Positions 1-12,665 are shown, counted from the stretch's first letter. The stretch is 64,000 nucleotides of DNA from Avena insularis (GCA_023614405.1 CM042697.1:464548744-464612743); one strand, 5' to 3'. Translations and numbers: made by a program. The notes: generated from the sequence alone by a model not told the origin.

Positions 1-169
1 AGGAGAAGCGAGTACGACTACATCACCCACGTTCGGAGCGTTCATGTCTTGAATCTTCAAGGGTATGAAGATCTAATCCAATCTCTCGTTGTTTTCATCT
101 CCTAGATTAGATCTTGGCTTCCCTCTGTTAAACCGTAGAAAATTTTGATTTACTATGCCGAAACCCTTG
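1..169 (+). repeat. 3' end of the 5' LTR (truncated by window edge)
   Basis: These bases match the end of the downstream LTR (about 6850-7026), including the shared stretch GAATCTTCAAGGGTATGAAG and the run from the CTAGATTAGATCTTGG segment to the end. The terminal dinucleotide is GA here but CA in the 3' LTR, one of several differences showing the two LTRs have diverged since insertion. Confidence 0.9.
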
Positions 170-170
170 A

Positions 171-182
171 TTGGTATCGAGC
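171..182 (+). other. Primer binding site (initiator Met tRNA type)
   Basis: TTGGTATCGAGC directly follows the LTR. It resembles the plant Copia primer site complementary to the 3' end of initiator methionine tRNA (TGGTATCAGAGC), with two bases missing. Position and sequence together support it. Confidence 0.75.
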
Positions 183-1378
183 TAGATCTATGCGTAGATG
201 TGTTTCGAGTAGAGCATAACATGGTTGTTGCGGGCGTTGATGTTCTGTTGCAAGCCTCTTGTTTGTGTTCTTCTTATGGCGGGATAGTGAGATTGAAGCG
301 GTCCAGGCCAACCTTACGTGGCGTCGTTAGCGAGACCGGCTCCGCACTTGACGTGTGGCTTGTTCCACACATGCTGGTGGATGCCTGTTTCTCTCACTAT
401 AGTTGTCATGAGTTTAACACCGGAGTTTGGCAACCATAATATCACCGTTGTGGCTTTCCGTAGGTAAGAATCGTTCTTAGCATGCTAATCCCATAAGCCA
501 CGTAAAACATGCAACAACAAAGTAGAGCTGTCTAACTTGTTTTTGCAGGGAGTGTTTTCTATGATATGGTATGGCCCAAGATGTGATGTGTATAATGTAT
601 GCGATGATCATGTTTTGTAATGTTTCACGACTTGCATGTCGATGAGTACACAACCGGCAGGAGCCATATGGTTGTCTTTATAATTGTGTATGACCTGTGT
701 CAACTTCTTATCGCCATGTAATAGTTTCACTTTATCGCTAAGTAGTTAGCAATAGTTGTAGTTGCTATTAAGTGGTGGAGGCAATCATGGTGGAGTGATG
801 GAGATCATCTTGTACGCACAAGATAGAGATCATTGCGAAGATTGGCTATACCATGTCACATAAAGTTATATGCATGTGATGTTTATCCTTTTATGTATCT
901 TATTATGCTTAGATCATGACGGTAGCATTATAAGATGATTCCTCATAAAGATCAAGATAAAACTGTGTTCTCCCCAAGTATGCACCATTACGAAAGTTAA
1001 ATGTGTCCAAGCATCACGTGATGATCGGGTGCTATAGACTCTACGCTCACATACAACGGGTGCAAGCCAGTTTTGCACACGCGGAAATACTTGGGTCTAA
1101 CTTGACGAGCCTAGCATGTACAGACATGGCCTCGGAACACATGAACCGAAAGGTTAAGCATGAGTCATATGAATGATATGATCGACACTTCGTTGTCCAC
1201 CATTGAAACCACATCTCTTCTCGTGAAGATCGGATTAGGTGTGGTGAATTTGGATCGTGTTCACTAAACAACTTTAGGGATGTTGAATTTAGTGGGAGTT
1301 CATCTAGTAATTTGATTAAAAGTTGAACAAGTTATCATGAACATAGTCTAATTTGTACTTGCAAATATTGTAGATCAC

Positions 1379-2260
1379 ATGGCTAAGTCCAACTTCAACT
1401 TCAAAGTTTTTGCTGAGAAAGAAAATCTTAAGAACAATGGGTCTAACTTCACCAATTGGTTCTGCAATCTGAGAATCATTCTCTCTGGCGGTCAAAAGGA
1501 CTATGTCCTTGAGAAAGCGTTAGGTGACGCCCTAACTGCGCTTGCTGATGAGAAAGCTGTCTATCAGTCGCGCAAAGATGATTACGGTGTGATTAAGAGC
1601 ACCATGTTGTTTGCTATGGAATCGGACCTTCAAAATCGTTTTGAAGACTATCCCGGGCCCTTTGAGATTCTCGAGGAGCTAAAAACCATGTTTCAGACTC
1701 AGGCCCGTTCTGAGAGATATGAGATCTCCGAGAAGTTCTTTAACTGCAAGATGGAGGAAGGGAGTTCCGTTAGTGAGCACGCCATTAAGATGTCGGGCTA
1801 CACTCAGCATGAGCAAGCTGGACTACAAGATTCGAGGAGCTCAAGATTGACGGGGTTCTGCAATCACTCCTCCCGGCTACAAAAGTTTTGTAGTGACTCA
1901 TAATCAGATTGGTTCCTTGATACGATCACGAGCTCTTACAAAGTGAAGGCTGCGAGGTGGACATCAAGAAGGATAATCATGTGTTGATGGTCAACAAGCC
2001 CTCCTTTAAGAAAGGTAAGGTGCAAAGAAGCCCTTCAAGAAAGGCGGCAAGCGTTGCCCTGCCGAGAAGAAGCTCAAGTCTGGTCCTAAGCGGACCTTTG
2101 AGTGCTTCTATTGCAAGGACAAGGGTCCTTTGGAAGCGCAACTGTCCAAGTACTTAGCGGACAAGAAGGCTGGCACCGTCAAAGGTATATTTGATATACA
2201 TGTTATTGATGTTTTCCTTACTAGCCCTCGTTGTAGTGCACAGGTATTTGATCTGGTTGG
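1379..2260 (+). pseudogene. gag: Copia gag (capsid/nucleocapsid), broken
   Basis: The reading frame opens at the ATG at 1379, after the leader, with the Copia gag start MAKSNFNFKV and a UBN2-type capsid domain (FTNWFCNLRIILSGGQKDYV). It stays open for 174 codons to 1903, where a frameshift ends it. A second frame at 1957-2157 holds the basic region, and a zinc-knuckle trace (CFYCKDKG) near 2108-2131 loses its later Cys/His residues to a further frameshift. In active relatives gag is continuous with pol and forms the virus-like particle. This copy can make at most a truncated capsid. Confidence 0.85.
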
Positions 2261-2269
2261 TTGCTAATA

Positions 2270-3652
2270 TTTGTAACTCGAAGCAGGAGCTCTGGAATAA
2301 ACGGCTGACTTGCGAGGATGAGGTGACGATCTTGGCGTTGGCAGCGGATCAAGAGTTGATGTGATGGCCGTCGACGCTCTCCTTAGTTTTACCTTCGGGA
2401 TTAGTTTTAAACCTTAATAAATGTTATTATGTGCCTGCGTTGAGCATGAACATTATTTCTGGATCGTGTTTATTGCAAGGCGGTTATTCATTTAAATCGG
2501 AGAATAATGGTTGTTCTATTTATATGAGTAACATCTTTTAGTCATGCACCTCTTGTGAATGGTTTATTTCTTCTAAATCTCGAAAGGATGAAACACACAT
2601 CCATAACATTGAGGCTAAGAGATGCAAAGTAGATAGTGATAATACTACTTATTTGTGGCCTTGTCGTCTAGGTCATATTGGTGTAAAGCGCATGAAGAAA
2701 CTCCATTCGATGGACTTTTGGAGTCTCTTGATTTTGAATCATTTGACACATGCGAACCATGCCTCATGGGCAAGATGATCAAAACCCGTTCTCGGAATGA
2801 TGGAGCGAACAGCGGACTTGTTGGAAATCATACATACCGATGTATGCGGACCGATGAGTGTTTCGGACGGTGGATATCGCTATTTTCTCACTTTTACCAA
2901 TGACTTAAGTAGATATGGGTATATCTATTTAATGAAACATAAATCTGAAACATTTGAAAAGTTCAAGGAATTTCAGAATGAAGTGGAGAACCATCATAAC
3001 GGAAGATTAAGTTTCTACGATCCGATCGTAGGCGAGTATTTGAGTTATGATTTTCTCACGCATCTTAAAGCAAGCGGAATTGTTTCGCAACTCACGCCAC
3101 CGGAACACCACAAATGAAATGGTGTGTACGAGCAGGAATCGAACTTTATTAGATATGGTCCGATCAATGATGTCTCTTACTGATTTGCCGTTATCATTTT
3201 GGGGTTACGCATTAGAAACCGCTGCATTCACTTTAAATAGGGCACCATCTAAATCCGTTGAGATGACACCGTATGAACTGTGGTTTGGTGCTAAACCTAA
3301 GTTGTCGTTTCTTAAAGTTTGGGGATCAGCTTCGTCAAGAAGTTGATGCGGACAAGCTCGAACCCAAAGCGAGAAATCGTCTTCATAGGATACCCTAAGG
3401 AAACTATTGGGTATACCTTCTATCACAGAACCGAAGGCAAAGTGTTTGTCGCAAAGAACGGTTCCTTTCTTGAGAAGGAGTTTCTCTCGAAAGAAGTGAG
3501 TGGGAGGAAAGTAGAGCTAGACGAGGTTGTTGAACCTTCTCTTGAATTGGAGAGTAGCGCAGCACCTGAAATTGTTCCAGTGCCACCTGCACCAATAATA
3601 GAGGAAGCTAATGATAAGGATCATGAAGCTTGGGCGATCTGCTACTCTTGAG
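2270..3652 (+). pseudogene. pol: Copia protease and integrase region, broken
   Basis: Pieces of the protease region (CNSKQELW near 2275) are followed by the GAG-pre-integrase zinc-binding segment (LGHIGVKRMKK, then CEPCLMGKM near 2750-2780). The integrase core starts at IHTDVCGPMSVSDGGYRYF (about 2830) with the first catalytic Asp visible. Near 3030 the frame changes and bases are missing around GEYLSYDF. The C-terminal half runs LLDMVRSMMSLTDLPLSFWG (about 3147-3205) and continues in another frame to about 3650. At least three frame changes and small deletions remove function. Confidence 0.85.
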
Positions 3653-5306
3653 CGTCGCAGTCGACAAGGTCGCGTGCCCCTCCCGAGTGGTACGGCAACC
3701 TGTCTTGTTGTCTTGTTGGTAGAAGACAGTGAACCTACTAACTATGAGGAAGCGATGATGAGCCCAGACTCTGAGAAATGGCTAGAAGCCATGAAATCCG
3801 AATTGGGATCCATGAGCGAAAACCAAGTATGGACTTTGGTGGACCCTCCTAGCGACCGAAAGGTCGTTGAGTGCAAATGGATCTTCAAGAAGAAAACGAA
3901 CGCGGATGGTAATGTTACTGTCTATAAGGCACGACTTGTCGCGAAAGGTTTTCGACAAGTTCAAGGTGTTGACTACGATGAGACTTTCTCTCTCGTAGCG
4001 ATGTTTAAGTCCATTCGGATTTTATTAGCAATTGCTGCGTTTCATGATTATGAAATTTGGCAGATGGATGTCAAGACTGCGTTCCTCAATGGCAACACTG
4101 ATGAAGAGTTGTATATGATGCAACCCGAAGGTTTTGTCGATCCTAAGGATGCTGATAAAGTATGCAAACTTCAGCGTTCCATTTATGGACTGAAGCAAGC
4201 ATCTCGGAGTTGGAACCTTCGTTTTGATCAAGTGATCAAGAGCTTTGGATTTGTTCCGAATTGCTACGAAGCTGGCATCTACAAGAAAGTGAGTGGGAGC
4301 TCGGTGACATTTCTGGTACTATATGTGGATGACATATTGATTATTGGAAATGACATTAACATGCTTAACGATGTGAAGAGTTATTTGAACAAGTGTTTTT
4401 CAATGAAAGACCTAGGTGAAGCTGCTTATATATTGGGTATCAAGATCTATAGAGATAGACAAAGATGCCTGATAGCTTTAAGCCAGAGTACATACCTAGA
4501 CAAAGTTCTGAAAAGGTTCAGAATGGATAAGGCAAAGAAAGGTTCAGTGCCTATGTTGTCAGGTAAGATATTGAGCAAGGCTCAGTGTCCATTCTGATAA
4601 ATGATAGGAAGCTATGAGCAAAGTGCCTTATGCCTCGGCCATAGGTTCTATCATGTATGCCATCTTGTGTACTAGACGGATGTGTCCAATGCTCTTAGTT
4701 TGTGAGCAGGTATCAAAGTGATCCGAGTGGAACCTTTGGACAGCCGTGAAGAACATCCTAAAGTACCTAAATAGGACTAAAGAAATGTTCTTAGTCTATG
4801 GGGGTGATGAACAGCTCGTCGTAAAAGGTTACGTCGACGCTAGTTTCGACACCGACAAGGATGATTCCAAATCTCAGACAGGATACGTTTATATTTTGAA
4901 TGGAGGAGCTGTGAGCTAGAGAAGCTGCAAGCAAAGCGTGATCGCGGGATCTACATTAGAAGCGGAATACATGGCTGTTGCAGAAGCGTCAAGTGAAGGA
5001 GTTTGGATCAGAAACTTCATCACTGAGCTTGGCGTGGTTCCAAGTGCATTGGACCCACTGGAGATATTGTGTGACAACACTAGCGCCATAGCACTCGCTA
5101 AGGAACCAAGATATCATCCAAATACCAAGCATATCAACCGCAAGTTTCATATAATCCGAGATTATATAGTAGATGGAGATCTGAAGATTAGCAAAGTACA
5201 TACAGATCTGAATGTCACAGATCCATTGACTAAACCTCTTCCACGTGTAAAACATGATCAGCACCTCAGTGCCATGGGTGTGAGATTGTTGCCAAATGTA
5301 AACTAG
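3611..5306 (+). pseudogene. pol: Copia reverse transcriptase and RNase H, broken
   Basis: An open stretch from 3653 to 4597 carries the RVT_2 reverse transcriptase: VYKARLVAKGFRQVQGVDYD, MDVKTAFLNG, and the catalytic YVDDILIIGN box near 4321-4350. A frameshift after 4597 breaks the link to RNase H. Within RNase H, TAG at 4917-4919 replaces a codon that is Trp in relatives (VS-stop-RSCKQS). The rest is open to 5306 and includes STLEAEYMAVAEASSEGVW, LCDNTSAIALA and the tail HTDLNVTDPLTKPLPR. The tail ends 29 bases before the 3' LTR, as expected. Confidence 0.9.
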
Positions 5307-5323
5307 ATTATTGACTCTAGTGC

Positions 5324-5334
5324 AAGTGGGAGAC
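5324..5334 (+). other. Polypurine tract
   Basis: AAGTGGGAGAC lies directly before the TG that starts the 3' LTR. It is the purine-rich plus-strand primer expected at this place in a Copia element. Confidence 0.8.
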
Positions 5335-7026
5335 TGTTGGAATTATGCCCTAGAGGCAATAATAAAGATGTTATTATTATAATTCTTGTTCATGATAAAG
5401 TTTATATTCCATGCTAGAATTGTATTAAGCGGAAACATTAATACTTGTGTGGTTTGTAAACAACACCGTGTCCCTAGTACGCCTCTATGGACTAGCTCAT
5501 TGATTAATGATGGTTAAGGTTTCCTAACCATGGACATGAGTTGTCGATTAATAATGAGATCATATCATTGGGAGAATGATGTGATGGACAGACCCAAACT
5601 AAGCGAAGCAATTAGATCGTGTCATCGTGTTCATCTTTGCGAAGCTTTTCTTATGTCAAATATTGTATTCCTTAGACCATGAGATAATACAACTCCCTGG
5701 TATCGGAAGAAAGCTTTGAGTTCATCAAACGTCATCCTATGAGAGGGTGATCATAAAGGTGTCTCTCGGTGATCGGAAAGTGCATTGGGTTGTATGTATC
5801 GAGATGGGATTTGTCCCTCCCAAGTCGGAGATATACTTGGGCCCACTTTCGTGTCGATATCAACACTGCTTGCAAGCATGTGGTTAATGAGTTAATCACA
5901 AAGTGATATCGGATTACGAAACGAGTAAAGTACTTGCTGTGAACGAGATTGAACTAGGTATAATGGTACCGACGATCGAATCTCGGGCAAGTAAAATATC
6001 GCGAGACGAAGGGAATATATATGGGATTGATTGAATCCACGGCATCATGGTTCATCCGATATGATCATCGATGAATGTGTAGAGTCAATATGGGTTTCGG
6101 ACCCGCTGTTGATTATTGATAGAAGATCATATGCGCATATTCTCGAACCGAAGGTCACACATAACGTGTCTCGGCGCTAGGATAGATTGGATAATTGGTT
6201 TATGAGTTTTTGTTCAGAGTCTCGGATGGGATCCGGGACATCACGAAGTTTCGAATGGTCCGGAGAATAAGATTCATATAAGGCGGTGCAGTTTTGGAGT
6301 TGAATTGTTCAGGTTAATCGGTATTGCGGAAGCTTCTAGAACCTTCGGAGGGACCAACGTGGCCCCACCTTCCGGGAGGGGGCATGGGCCTATGAGGGAG
6401 TGCCCTGGCCGCATTGGGCCAGGGGCACAAGGCCCCATAGGGCCCAGCCGGCCAAGAGGGGATAAACCCTAGCTTGGACCTTCTAGAAGGGGGGGTTTCC
6501 TTGCCCCCACTCCTCCTCCTTTGGCCGCCGGTTTGGGCTTGGGGAAGGGCTAGGGCTTCCGCCCACCCCTCTATATAAAGAGGGCTAGGGGCGCACCACC
6601 CCCTACACCTTCCCCTCAAGCCAGTTGCCCTGCTGCCCTCCTCTCTCTCTCCCTCCCGACTGCATGTAGGCGAAGCCCTGCTACAGAAACTCTCCACCAA
6701 TTGCACCGCGCCGTCGCGTTGTAGATCCAGCCCATATCTCCACCATACTTGCTGGACCAAGGAAGGAGGAGACGTCGAGGTTCCGCACGTGTGCATCTCA
6801 CGGAGGCATCGCCACTTGTGGTGCTAGATCGGATCGGATCGCGAGGAGGAGAAGCGAGTACGACTACATCACCCATGTTCCGACGAACATTCCGCTGTGC
6901 GAATCTTCAAGGGTATGAAGATCTAATACAATCTCTCTCGTTGTTTGCATCTCCTAGATTAGATCTTGGCTTCCCTCTGTACGCAACCGTAGAAAATTTT
7001 GATTTACTATGCCGCGAAACCCTTCA
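5335..7026 (+). repeat. 3' LTR of the Copia element (1,692 bp)
   Basis: It begins TGTTGGAATTATGCCC right after the polypurine tract and ends ...ACCCTTCA at 7026, aligning with the end of the 5' LTR at 169. It contains a TATA box at 6572-6579 and a GC-rich segment before it. The base after the end, 7027, starts the presumed target duplication CACAG. Length is in the normal range for BARE/Angela LTRs. Confidence 0.88.
6572..6579 (+). promoter_or_regulatory. TATA box of the Copia 3' LTR
   Basis: TATATAAA sits in a GC-rich stretch about 450 bases before the LTR end, the usual place for the U3 promoter of BARE-like LTRs. In the 5' LTR the corresponding site lies outside the window. Confidence 0.7.
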
Positions 7027-7921
7027 CACAGCACGCGTGGTCCATGTGCGTGGCAGATGTCTGCGGGGTTCTTTGGGGTGGTGGTGACCACAGCGTGCCT
7101 GGCAGCGAGCGTAATGTGGATGTGTGTCGAGGGTGGCGCTTTGGCTAGCTAGCCATGGTCGGCTGGCAAGGGTTCCTTCGGGTTGGCATGGCATGGTGCA
7201 AAGGGTAGGGGCTAGGGGTGGTCAAGGCACAGTTTGGCACTGGGGGAGACAAGTGTGATCAATGAACAATTCTTAGCCAAATTACTGCTCAAAACAGTGA
7301 AGTTTGGCCAATTTGATTTGTTGTCTCCAAGTGTTTGATGAAATGGCCACAAGAACTTGAGTTTTGAATTTTGAAAAGATTTTTGGTGGGTGTGCTAGGC
7401 ATGTGTTGAGGATTCTGTGGGTGCTTGGGTTTTGAAAATGGATCTTGTTTGAGTGGTTTTTGAAATAGTGGGATCTTCCCATATGAGATAGATTCAATTT
7501 TAAACTGTCATTTAAACTTAGCATTTGAATTTTTTGGATGATCACAAAGTGGGCCTTCGTACCTTATTATGAGTACTATCAGGGGTGCAAAGATCCATAC
7601 ATGTTTCTGTTAAGTTCTGGAAGTTAGGGATACCCAAAGTAGGCATGGGAGTTAATTTGGCCAAAGTGACCATTCACTTAACTTATTTGTTTTGACTTGT
7701 TTTTCTTTGGGAAAAGTTCGGGGATTGTTTAGATGATGTTTATTTCACCTAAGAATCATTTTACAAGCAAAGAAACACAGAACCATGGCAATTCAAAAGA
7801 ATCTAAATTTTGAATACACACATATGAATGCTTTCATATCTTTAGTTGGAAAAGTTTTTTTAACCCTAATTTTGATGATTAGAGTGTGATAATCCAAGTT
7901 TAATATTTTTGGGATGTTACA
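7027..7921 (-). repeat. LTR fragment, probably Gypsy, cut by the Copia insertion
   Basis: On the - strand this stretch begins TGTAACATCCCAAAAATATT, a common start for Triticeae Gypsy LTRs, and runs until it is cut by the Copia element at 7026. The longer LTR unit at 26735-32886 also starts TGTAACATCCCAA. No gag or pol domain is present. It is best read as the host of the Copia insertion, with its other part left of the window. Confidence 0.5.
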
Positions 7922-8408
7922 GGCCCGGGACTAGATTCCACCACGTGACAGTTTACGCGTGACGGGGGGCAGAACCCCTCTAGACCGTGATCGTAACACC
8001 ACTCTGGACTATACTGGTTCATGCCGCGGCAGAGATCTATGTGTTTCTATGCCATAGCAGAGATTCTGTGTTTTTATTTTGTATTTACATTTTATTCCAT
8101 TTTTATTTGTGTTTCATTATAATTTTAAACATGTTTCCGTACACTTATTCTATGCCACTACATCCATAGTACACATTGATGCATATATATAATTAATATT
8201 CGATCCCTTGTGAGCATACATATATATACAATATTCAATCATATCAAATGGAATGGAATGTTTGAAATTACATAGTTATTGATGATATATCATATCAATT
8301 ACATGAAGATCACTAAAACATATCGACTTTCGCGTCCTCCACATTATGTTCTCCCTTTTCATCAAGGACTTTCTTCATCAGAAATCCCGCTAATTCCTCT
8401 TGAATTGC

Positions 8409-9740
8409 TCATACGCGTTGTTTTGGCTCTAGATTCTCTAGCAAACCATAAATATAATATGAATCAACTTTCCGCTTATTGGTCAACTCGCGAATGTACT
8501 CGCAGACGTAGAATCCACATAAATGAGTCCCCACTGGCTGCTGCAAGCCCTTCACCATTTTATAAGTTAGCTCATCTTCGAATGGACCTTTTATTTTCTG
8601 TTTGAACCGTGTCCAACACCTGCTCGGCAAAGAAAATGAACAAATGAGTTATTAGTTACTTGATATCAGGAAATGAACGAAAGAGGCTGATATAATGTGA
8701 TAATGATTAAAATTACTTATGGAGCATTGCTTTCATATTGCTCCACTGCTTTTGGTCCCAACTTAATGAGTCGTGGACTTCAACTAGGGACTTGGCACCT
8801 TAAATGTTTAGCAGGATATAGTAGAACCTGTGGACGTTTACATAAGAAGACATGCATAACTCATCAATTACACTTAAAAAAAGAATGTGTATAAGACAGA
8901 AACACTCACTTGAAGTTGTAAGGAAATAGTATTTCATTGACGTAATTATGCTTGATTAAAAACCTACACAGGTCTTCCTCCATGTTCTTGGGGTGATTGT
9001 TTAACGTATATTCATTAATGACATATGGGTCAATGAATCCAACGTCATATCATCTAACTCTTTTGCATTCAAGCATCTTCATTCTGCAGAATATAATACC
9101 ATACAAAAGGATATATAGTCAGGATAATATATTACATGCAATAAACGAGTTGATCTAGAGACTTAATTAAAGAAATAAATCACTTACAAACAATAGCAAC
9201 CGAGGATAGGTTTGTCGAGGGCACGCTGATTGTATAACTGAAACAGTTCAGTTATTTGAATCTGTATCGAGTACTCTTTGAAGTGATGCTCATTTTTAAC
9301 GTCCACCGAAAACCATTCTTTCTGGTGCTTTTTTTGTTTGCGCAGTGTACCAATCATGCAGATTTTGCATATGTGTTGATAGACGCGTGAACTCCTCATG
9401 ACTGACTAGAGGCTCCCCTTTAACATACTGGCGTACTATCTGACCCACTGGTGTATCTTCATAGTTTAAAAATTGACCAAGAGACATACCTATATTGATA
9501 GCAAGTTCTTTGGCCTTCGCTACAATGATGTCAATTAGTGTAGTAGCAGTCTTGGCTCCGGGGTCTATTATTTGCATGTCCTTATCCATTTCGGCTCTAA
9601 AGGCCTTGTCGGTATCTGAAATCACTATGAGCGGGGGGGCGATTAAATCTTTTGTTGTTCGAGTTGTGCAATTTGTTTCCCGTTTTTTGCACTTGTTATT
9701 TTTTTTGCTTTGCTTGCTTAATAATTTCGCAGTCATGGTC
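8409..9740 (-). pseudogene. Ulp1/C48-like protease region of CACTA element, broken
   Basis: Read right to left, pieces of a Ulp1-type cysteine protease domain appear. They run from HHFKEYSIQIQITELFQLYN (about 9280) and a VGFIDPYVIN segment (about 9030) through FLIKHNYVNEILFPYNFK and a VEVHDSLSWD segment near 8790. The last piece, GLQQPVGTHLCGFYVCEYIR, lies near 8480-8540 and carries the oxyanion Gln and the catalytic Cys of family C48. Apparent introns and at least two in-frame stops (near 9047 and 8815) separate them. Such domains often accompany CACTA transposase genes; their role is not established. The upstream end (9296-9736) is an open segment with no recognised domain. Confidence 0.6.
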
Positions 9741-9774
9741 TGATTCCAGATTCATCGATATTTGGGATGGTTGC

Positions 9775-11891
9775 TCAAAAAGGACTTAGCCCACTTTTTG
9801 GGTTTTTCATCAAATACCGGCTTTGACTCGGGATTTTTGGGTGCAAAGAAAGCCTTAACTTGGGCATCCACATACACGGCATTTTCCTCATTAGTATTGT
9901 CATAAGGTCTCTTGGAAGAGCCGGCGGGATGTCGACTATCTTCGCTGTTTTACCTTTCTTCTGAGTGAGGCGTGGGGGAGCGGTGACCTTCCGTTTTTTC
10001 AATGAGGTAGTATTGCACGGAGGCGGAGGCGGAGATCGAGTATTGCGTGGAGGCGGAGATCGAGTTGATGTACTCGCGCTACGGCGATCGACATCGGGGT
10101 GGGGTGGACTTGGAGGTTGACGATCATCAAGGCGGTGTGGATTGGAGCTTGATGATCATCGGGGTAGGGTGGACTTGGATTTCTCGGAGTCGGGGGCCTT
10201 GACATCTCCCAGTTTCCTAAGGCCTTCAGGCATAGCGATGTCAATCTCTAGGTCCGCAAAATCCTCCACTAGGTCATCCACCGTGACACGAGCATAGCCA
10301 GGTGGAATCAGAAGTGAATGGTGGAGTGCTCTAGGTAGATAAGGTAAAGCAGTGTTGATCGCCACTTTGAAGGACATGTTGTTCATTGGCTGATGTAGCT
10401 CACATTGTGCCATCTCTCTGAAATCATCCACGGGGTAGCGAGGCGCCGGTGCATCATCCAACGATGCTTGATCATCAGCCCGGACCTCTATGGAAGCCAC
10501 GCTGCTTCTCTGCTGGCTATGATCCAATGCAGGATCACCATCATGTGGCTGAGATGACCTTTGGCTAAGTGCTTTCACTACTAGCTTCTTCATCCCAGCT
10601 AGTTCCTCTTCTATCTTCCCGATCCGGTCTACCTCCCGATCCTTCTTTCTCTTACGGATTTTGTAACTATCATTGTACTTAGGAAACCCTTTCTTCCATG
10701 TAACACCGACGTCTTTGCCTCGTGTTCGTCCACCTTTTTCAGGATTCCTGAGGGTGCGTGTCATCTCGTCGTTCTCTCTCGGTCTGGAACAATCCCAATT
10801 GAGCATCGTTCATTGTTTTAACAATTTCATTAGAGGGTGTTAGAATTTTTTCTTGAAAAATTGTCTTCCCTGTTTCTCTGTCCAACGATCCCCCGTGCCC
10901 ATACCACCAGTGCTTTGACCTCTCGGGTCATCCATCTGTACCGAGAGTGAACCCTCTAGTCCTCATGTCTTGCTCCATAGTTTGCCACTTAGGCACGACA
11001 CTCTTGTATCATTGCCACATTCATTACCGACTTTTCCTTGGCTTCAGAAGATAGCTTGTACGTTACAAAATCGGGCCGCTGTTCTCTCAACTTCTCGTAT
11101 GATCCTTTGAACTCTGGAATTTTCTTTTTCGCGACATACTTCGCGTATAAACTTTTCTTGTGGTTATAGAACAGTTCAACCATCTCCATTAGAGCCCACT
11201 CCTTGACTTTTGCTCTTCTTTCAAGCCCACCCGACCTTGAGGTAGTACCATCTGCCTCGAATTCTTCATACTCTAGAGGTAGTATGAAATATGCTATGAG
11301 CTTTTGCCATAGGTCATCTTTGGCATCATCGATGACATAACTGTTGCATTCTTCACCTGCTTTCTTTGACTTATTCCATTCTTGAATGGCGATCAGGAGG
11401 TTGTCCCTAACAATCAACCCGCATTGGTTTGTAAACATTCCCCGGTGCTTTTCTGGAGCAATCGGTTCTCCATTATCATCTATTTTATTGATGGTGAACC
11501 TTTGATTACCATCCAACTTTTTGTGCGGGCCTCGTTTCGTTCTAGCTGTCGATTCTCTCGATCGGGTGGGCTAAAAGAAGAAGAGAGAGTGATTAATATA
11601 TATATACCTAGATCAATTAATTTTTGAGGCTTGATATATATATATATATACCTCGTTGGTTATTGTCTAGGGGCCTTCATTGTTATTTGTTTGCCCTTCA
11701 TCAACATTGTATTTTTGCCCTTCATCTATTTGTTCTAGCTGATGTGCATCACCGGATGCATTCAAAAATGACAATATCTCGACCTCGTCATAATCTTTTC
11801 CAACACGAGGTTCAATATTCATAGCAATTTCACCATTTATAATGCTTATAATAAGCTCGTTGCCTTCGGCGTTAGTGGTGCGCTCCATCAC
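9775..11891 (-). pseudogene. Transposase_24-type CACTA protein gene, broken
   Basis: The first codons MERTTNAEGNE lie at 11888-11856, preceded by a splice-acceptor-like TTTTTTTGTAG. The exon from about 11516 to 10989 matches the plant Transposase_24 family: QRFTINKIDDNGEPIAPEKH, CGLIVRDN, VKEWALMEMVELFYNHKKSL. Near 10870-10960 the conserved RSKHWWYGHGGSLDRETGK follows an in-frame stop. The region from 10806 carries a basic segment, a coiled-coil-like stretch and the DUF8039-type CELHQPMNNMSFKVAINTAL and IPPGYARVTVDDLVEDFADL. Stops and frame changes show decay. In active relatives this gene accompanies TNP2 and is thought to help bind element ends. Confidence 0.7.
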
Positions 11892-11904
11892 TACTACAAA
11901 AAAA

Positions 11905-12054
11905 GTTAGAAAAAAGTATCAATACTAAACCCTAAACCCTAAACATTAAAGGTAAAATATTAATATTAAACAAATATTAATACTAAACCTCAAACATTAA
12001 TACTAAAGAAATATTAATACAAAACATTACTACAAAATATTAATACTAAACAAA
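11905..12054. repeat. AT-rich minisatellite, left part
   Basis: Irregular repeats of AATATTAATACTAAAC and related units. The block continues at 14742-15115; the two parts were one array before the CACTA at 12055-14741 entered it. It lies in what looks like the first intron of the Transposase_24 gene. Confidence 0.8.
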
Positions 12055-12665
12055 CTCTAGTGGGAAAAGGCTTATCCACAGGGCCAATATCTGGGGTGCA
12101 CGTAAGAAGGGTGCCCCACAGGTACTTATCTGTGGCATATGTCATCGTCGGTGCGCCACTGACATTCACTTATCCGTGGCGCACGACAAGGTCGGTGTGC
12201 CACAGAGAAGTGGTTCCCACGGCTAGTGGTCGACTGCGTCCCATTGCATGTATATCTATGGCGCACGGAATACGCGTGTGCCACTGACTTTGGGCACTTA
12301 GCCAAAAATAATGCACGCCCCGGCTCGGCCCCGTTCTCCCCTTTCTTTCTCTTCTTCCCATTTTCCTCTCGCTCCCCCTCCTCCTCCCTCTCCTAGATCC
12401 ATCTCCCCTCGCAGCCGAAGGACGAGCGGCCACCGCGGTGCCGCCCTCCCGTGCGCCTCTTGGTGTGCAGCTACGACTGCGCCTCCCGTGGGAATCGAGG
12501 ACCGGCGTGGCGTGGCATCCGCGGACGAGGGTGGGAGGAGCTTCTCGTGGCGAGGGGAGCTGCATCCAGGAGCTGCTCGCGGCGTGGAACTTCACTCTCC
12601 TGACGGGGCCCAGCGACACCGGCGGGAGAGGGGCGACGACTGGTGAGGGATCCTTGGTGTCGGCC

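Larger units (their letters stand above)
1..7026 (+). mobile_element. Ty1/Copia LTR retrotransposon, BARE/Angela/WIS-like, decayed
   Basis: The element has the Copia order: LTR end, primer binding site, leader, gag, protease, integrase, reverse transcriptase, RNase H, polypurine tract, 3' LTR. Only the last ~169 bases of the 5' LTR are in the window. The 3' LTR starts TGTTGGAATTATGCCCTAGA, the start typical of Triticeae BARE/Angela/WIS elements. The polyprotein, one frame in active relatives, is broken by stops, frameshifts and deletions, so this copy is dead. Bases 183-1378 are a non-coding leader. The 5-bp target duplication cannot be checked because the left end lies outside. The family name is tentative, from recognition of LTR and pol, not alignment. 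Confidence 0.93.

Noticed and set aside
11888..11904. CACTACTACAAAAAAAG as the left end of a CACTA element
   Set aside because: No matching right end with a CAT duplication was found. On the - strand the same bases read TTTTTTTGTAG|TAGTGATGG directly before the Transposase_24 gene start, which fits a splice acceptor better.
11924..11945. CCCTAAACCCTAAA as interstitial telomere repeat
   Set aside because: Only two units, inside an AT-rich array whose own motif (ACTAAAC...) easily produces them.
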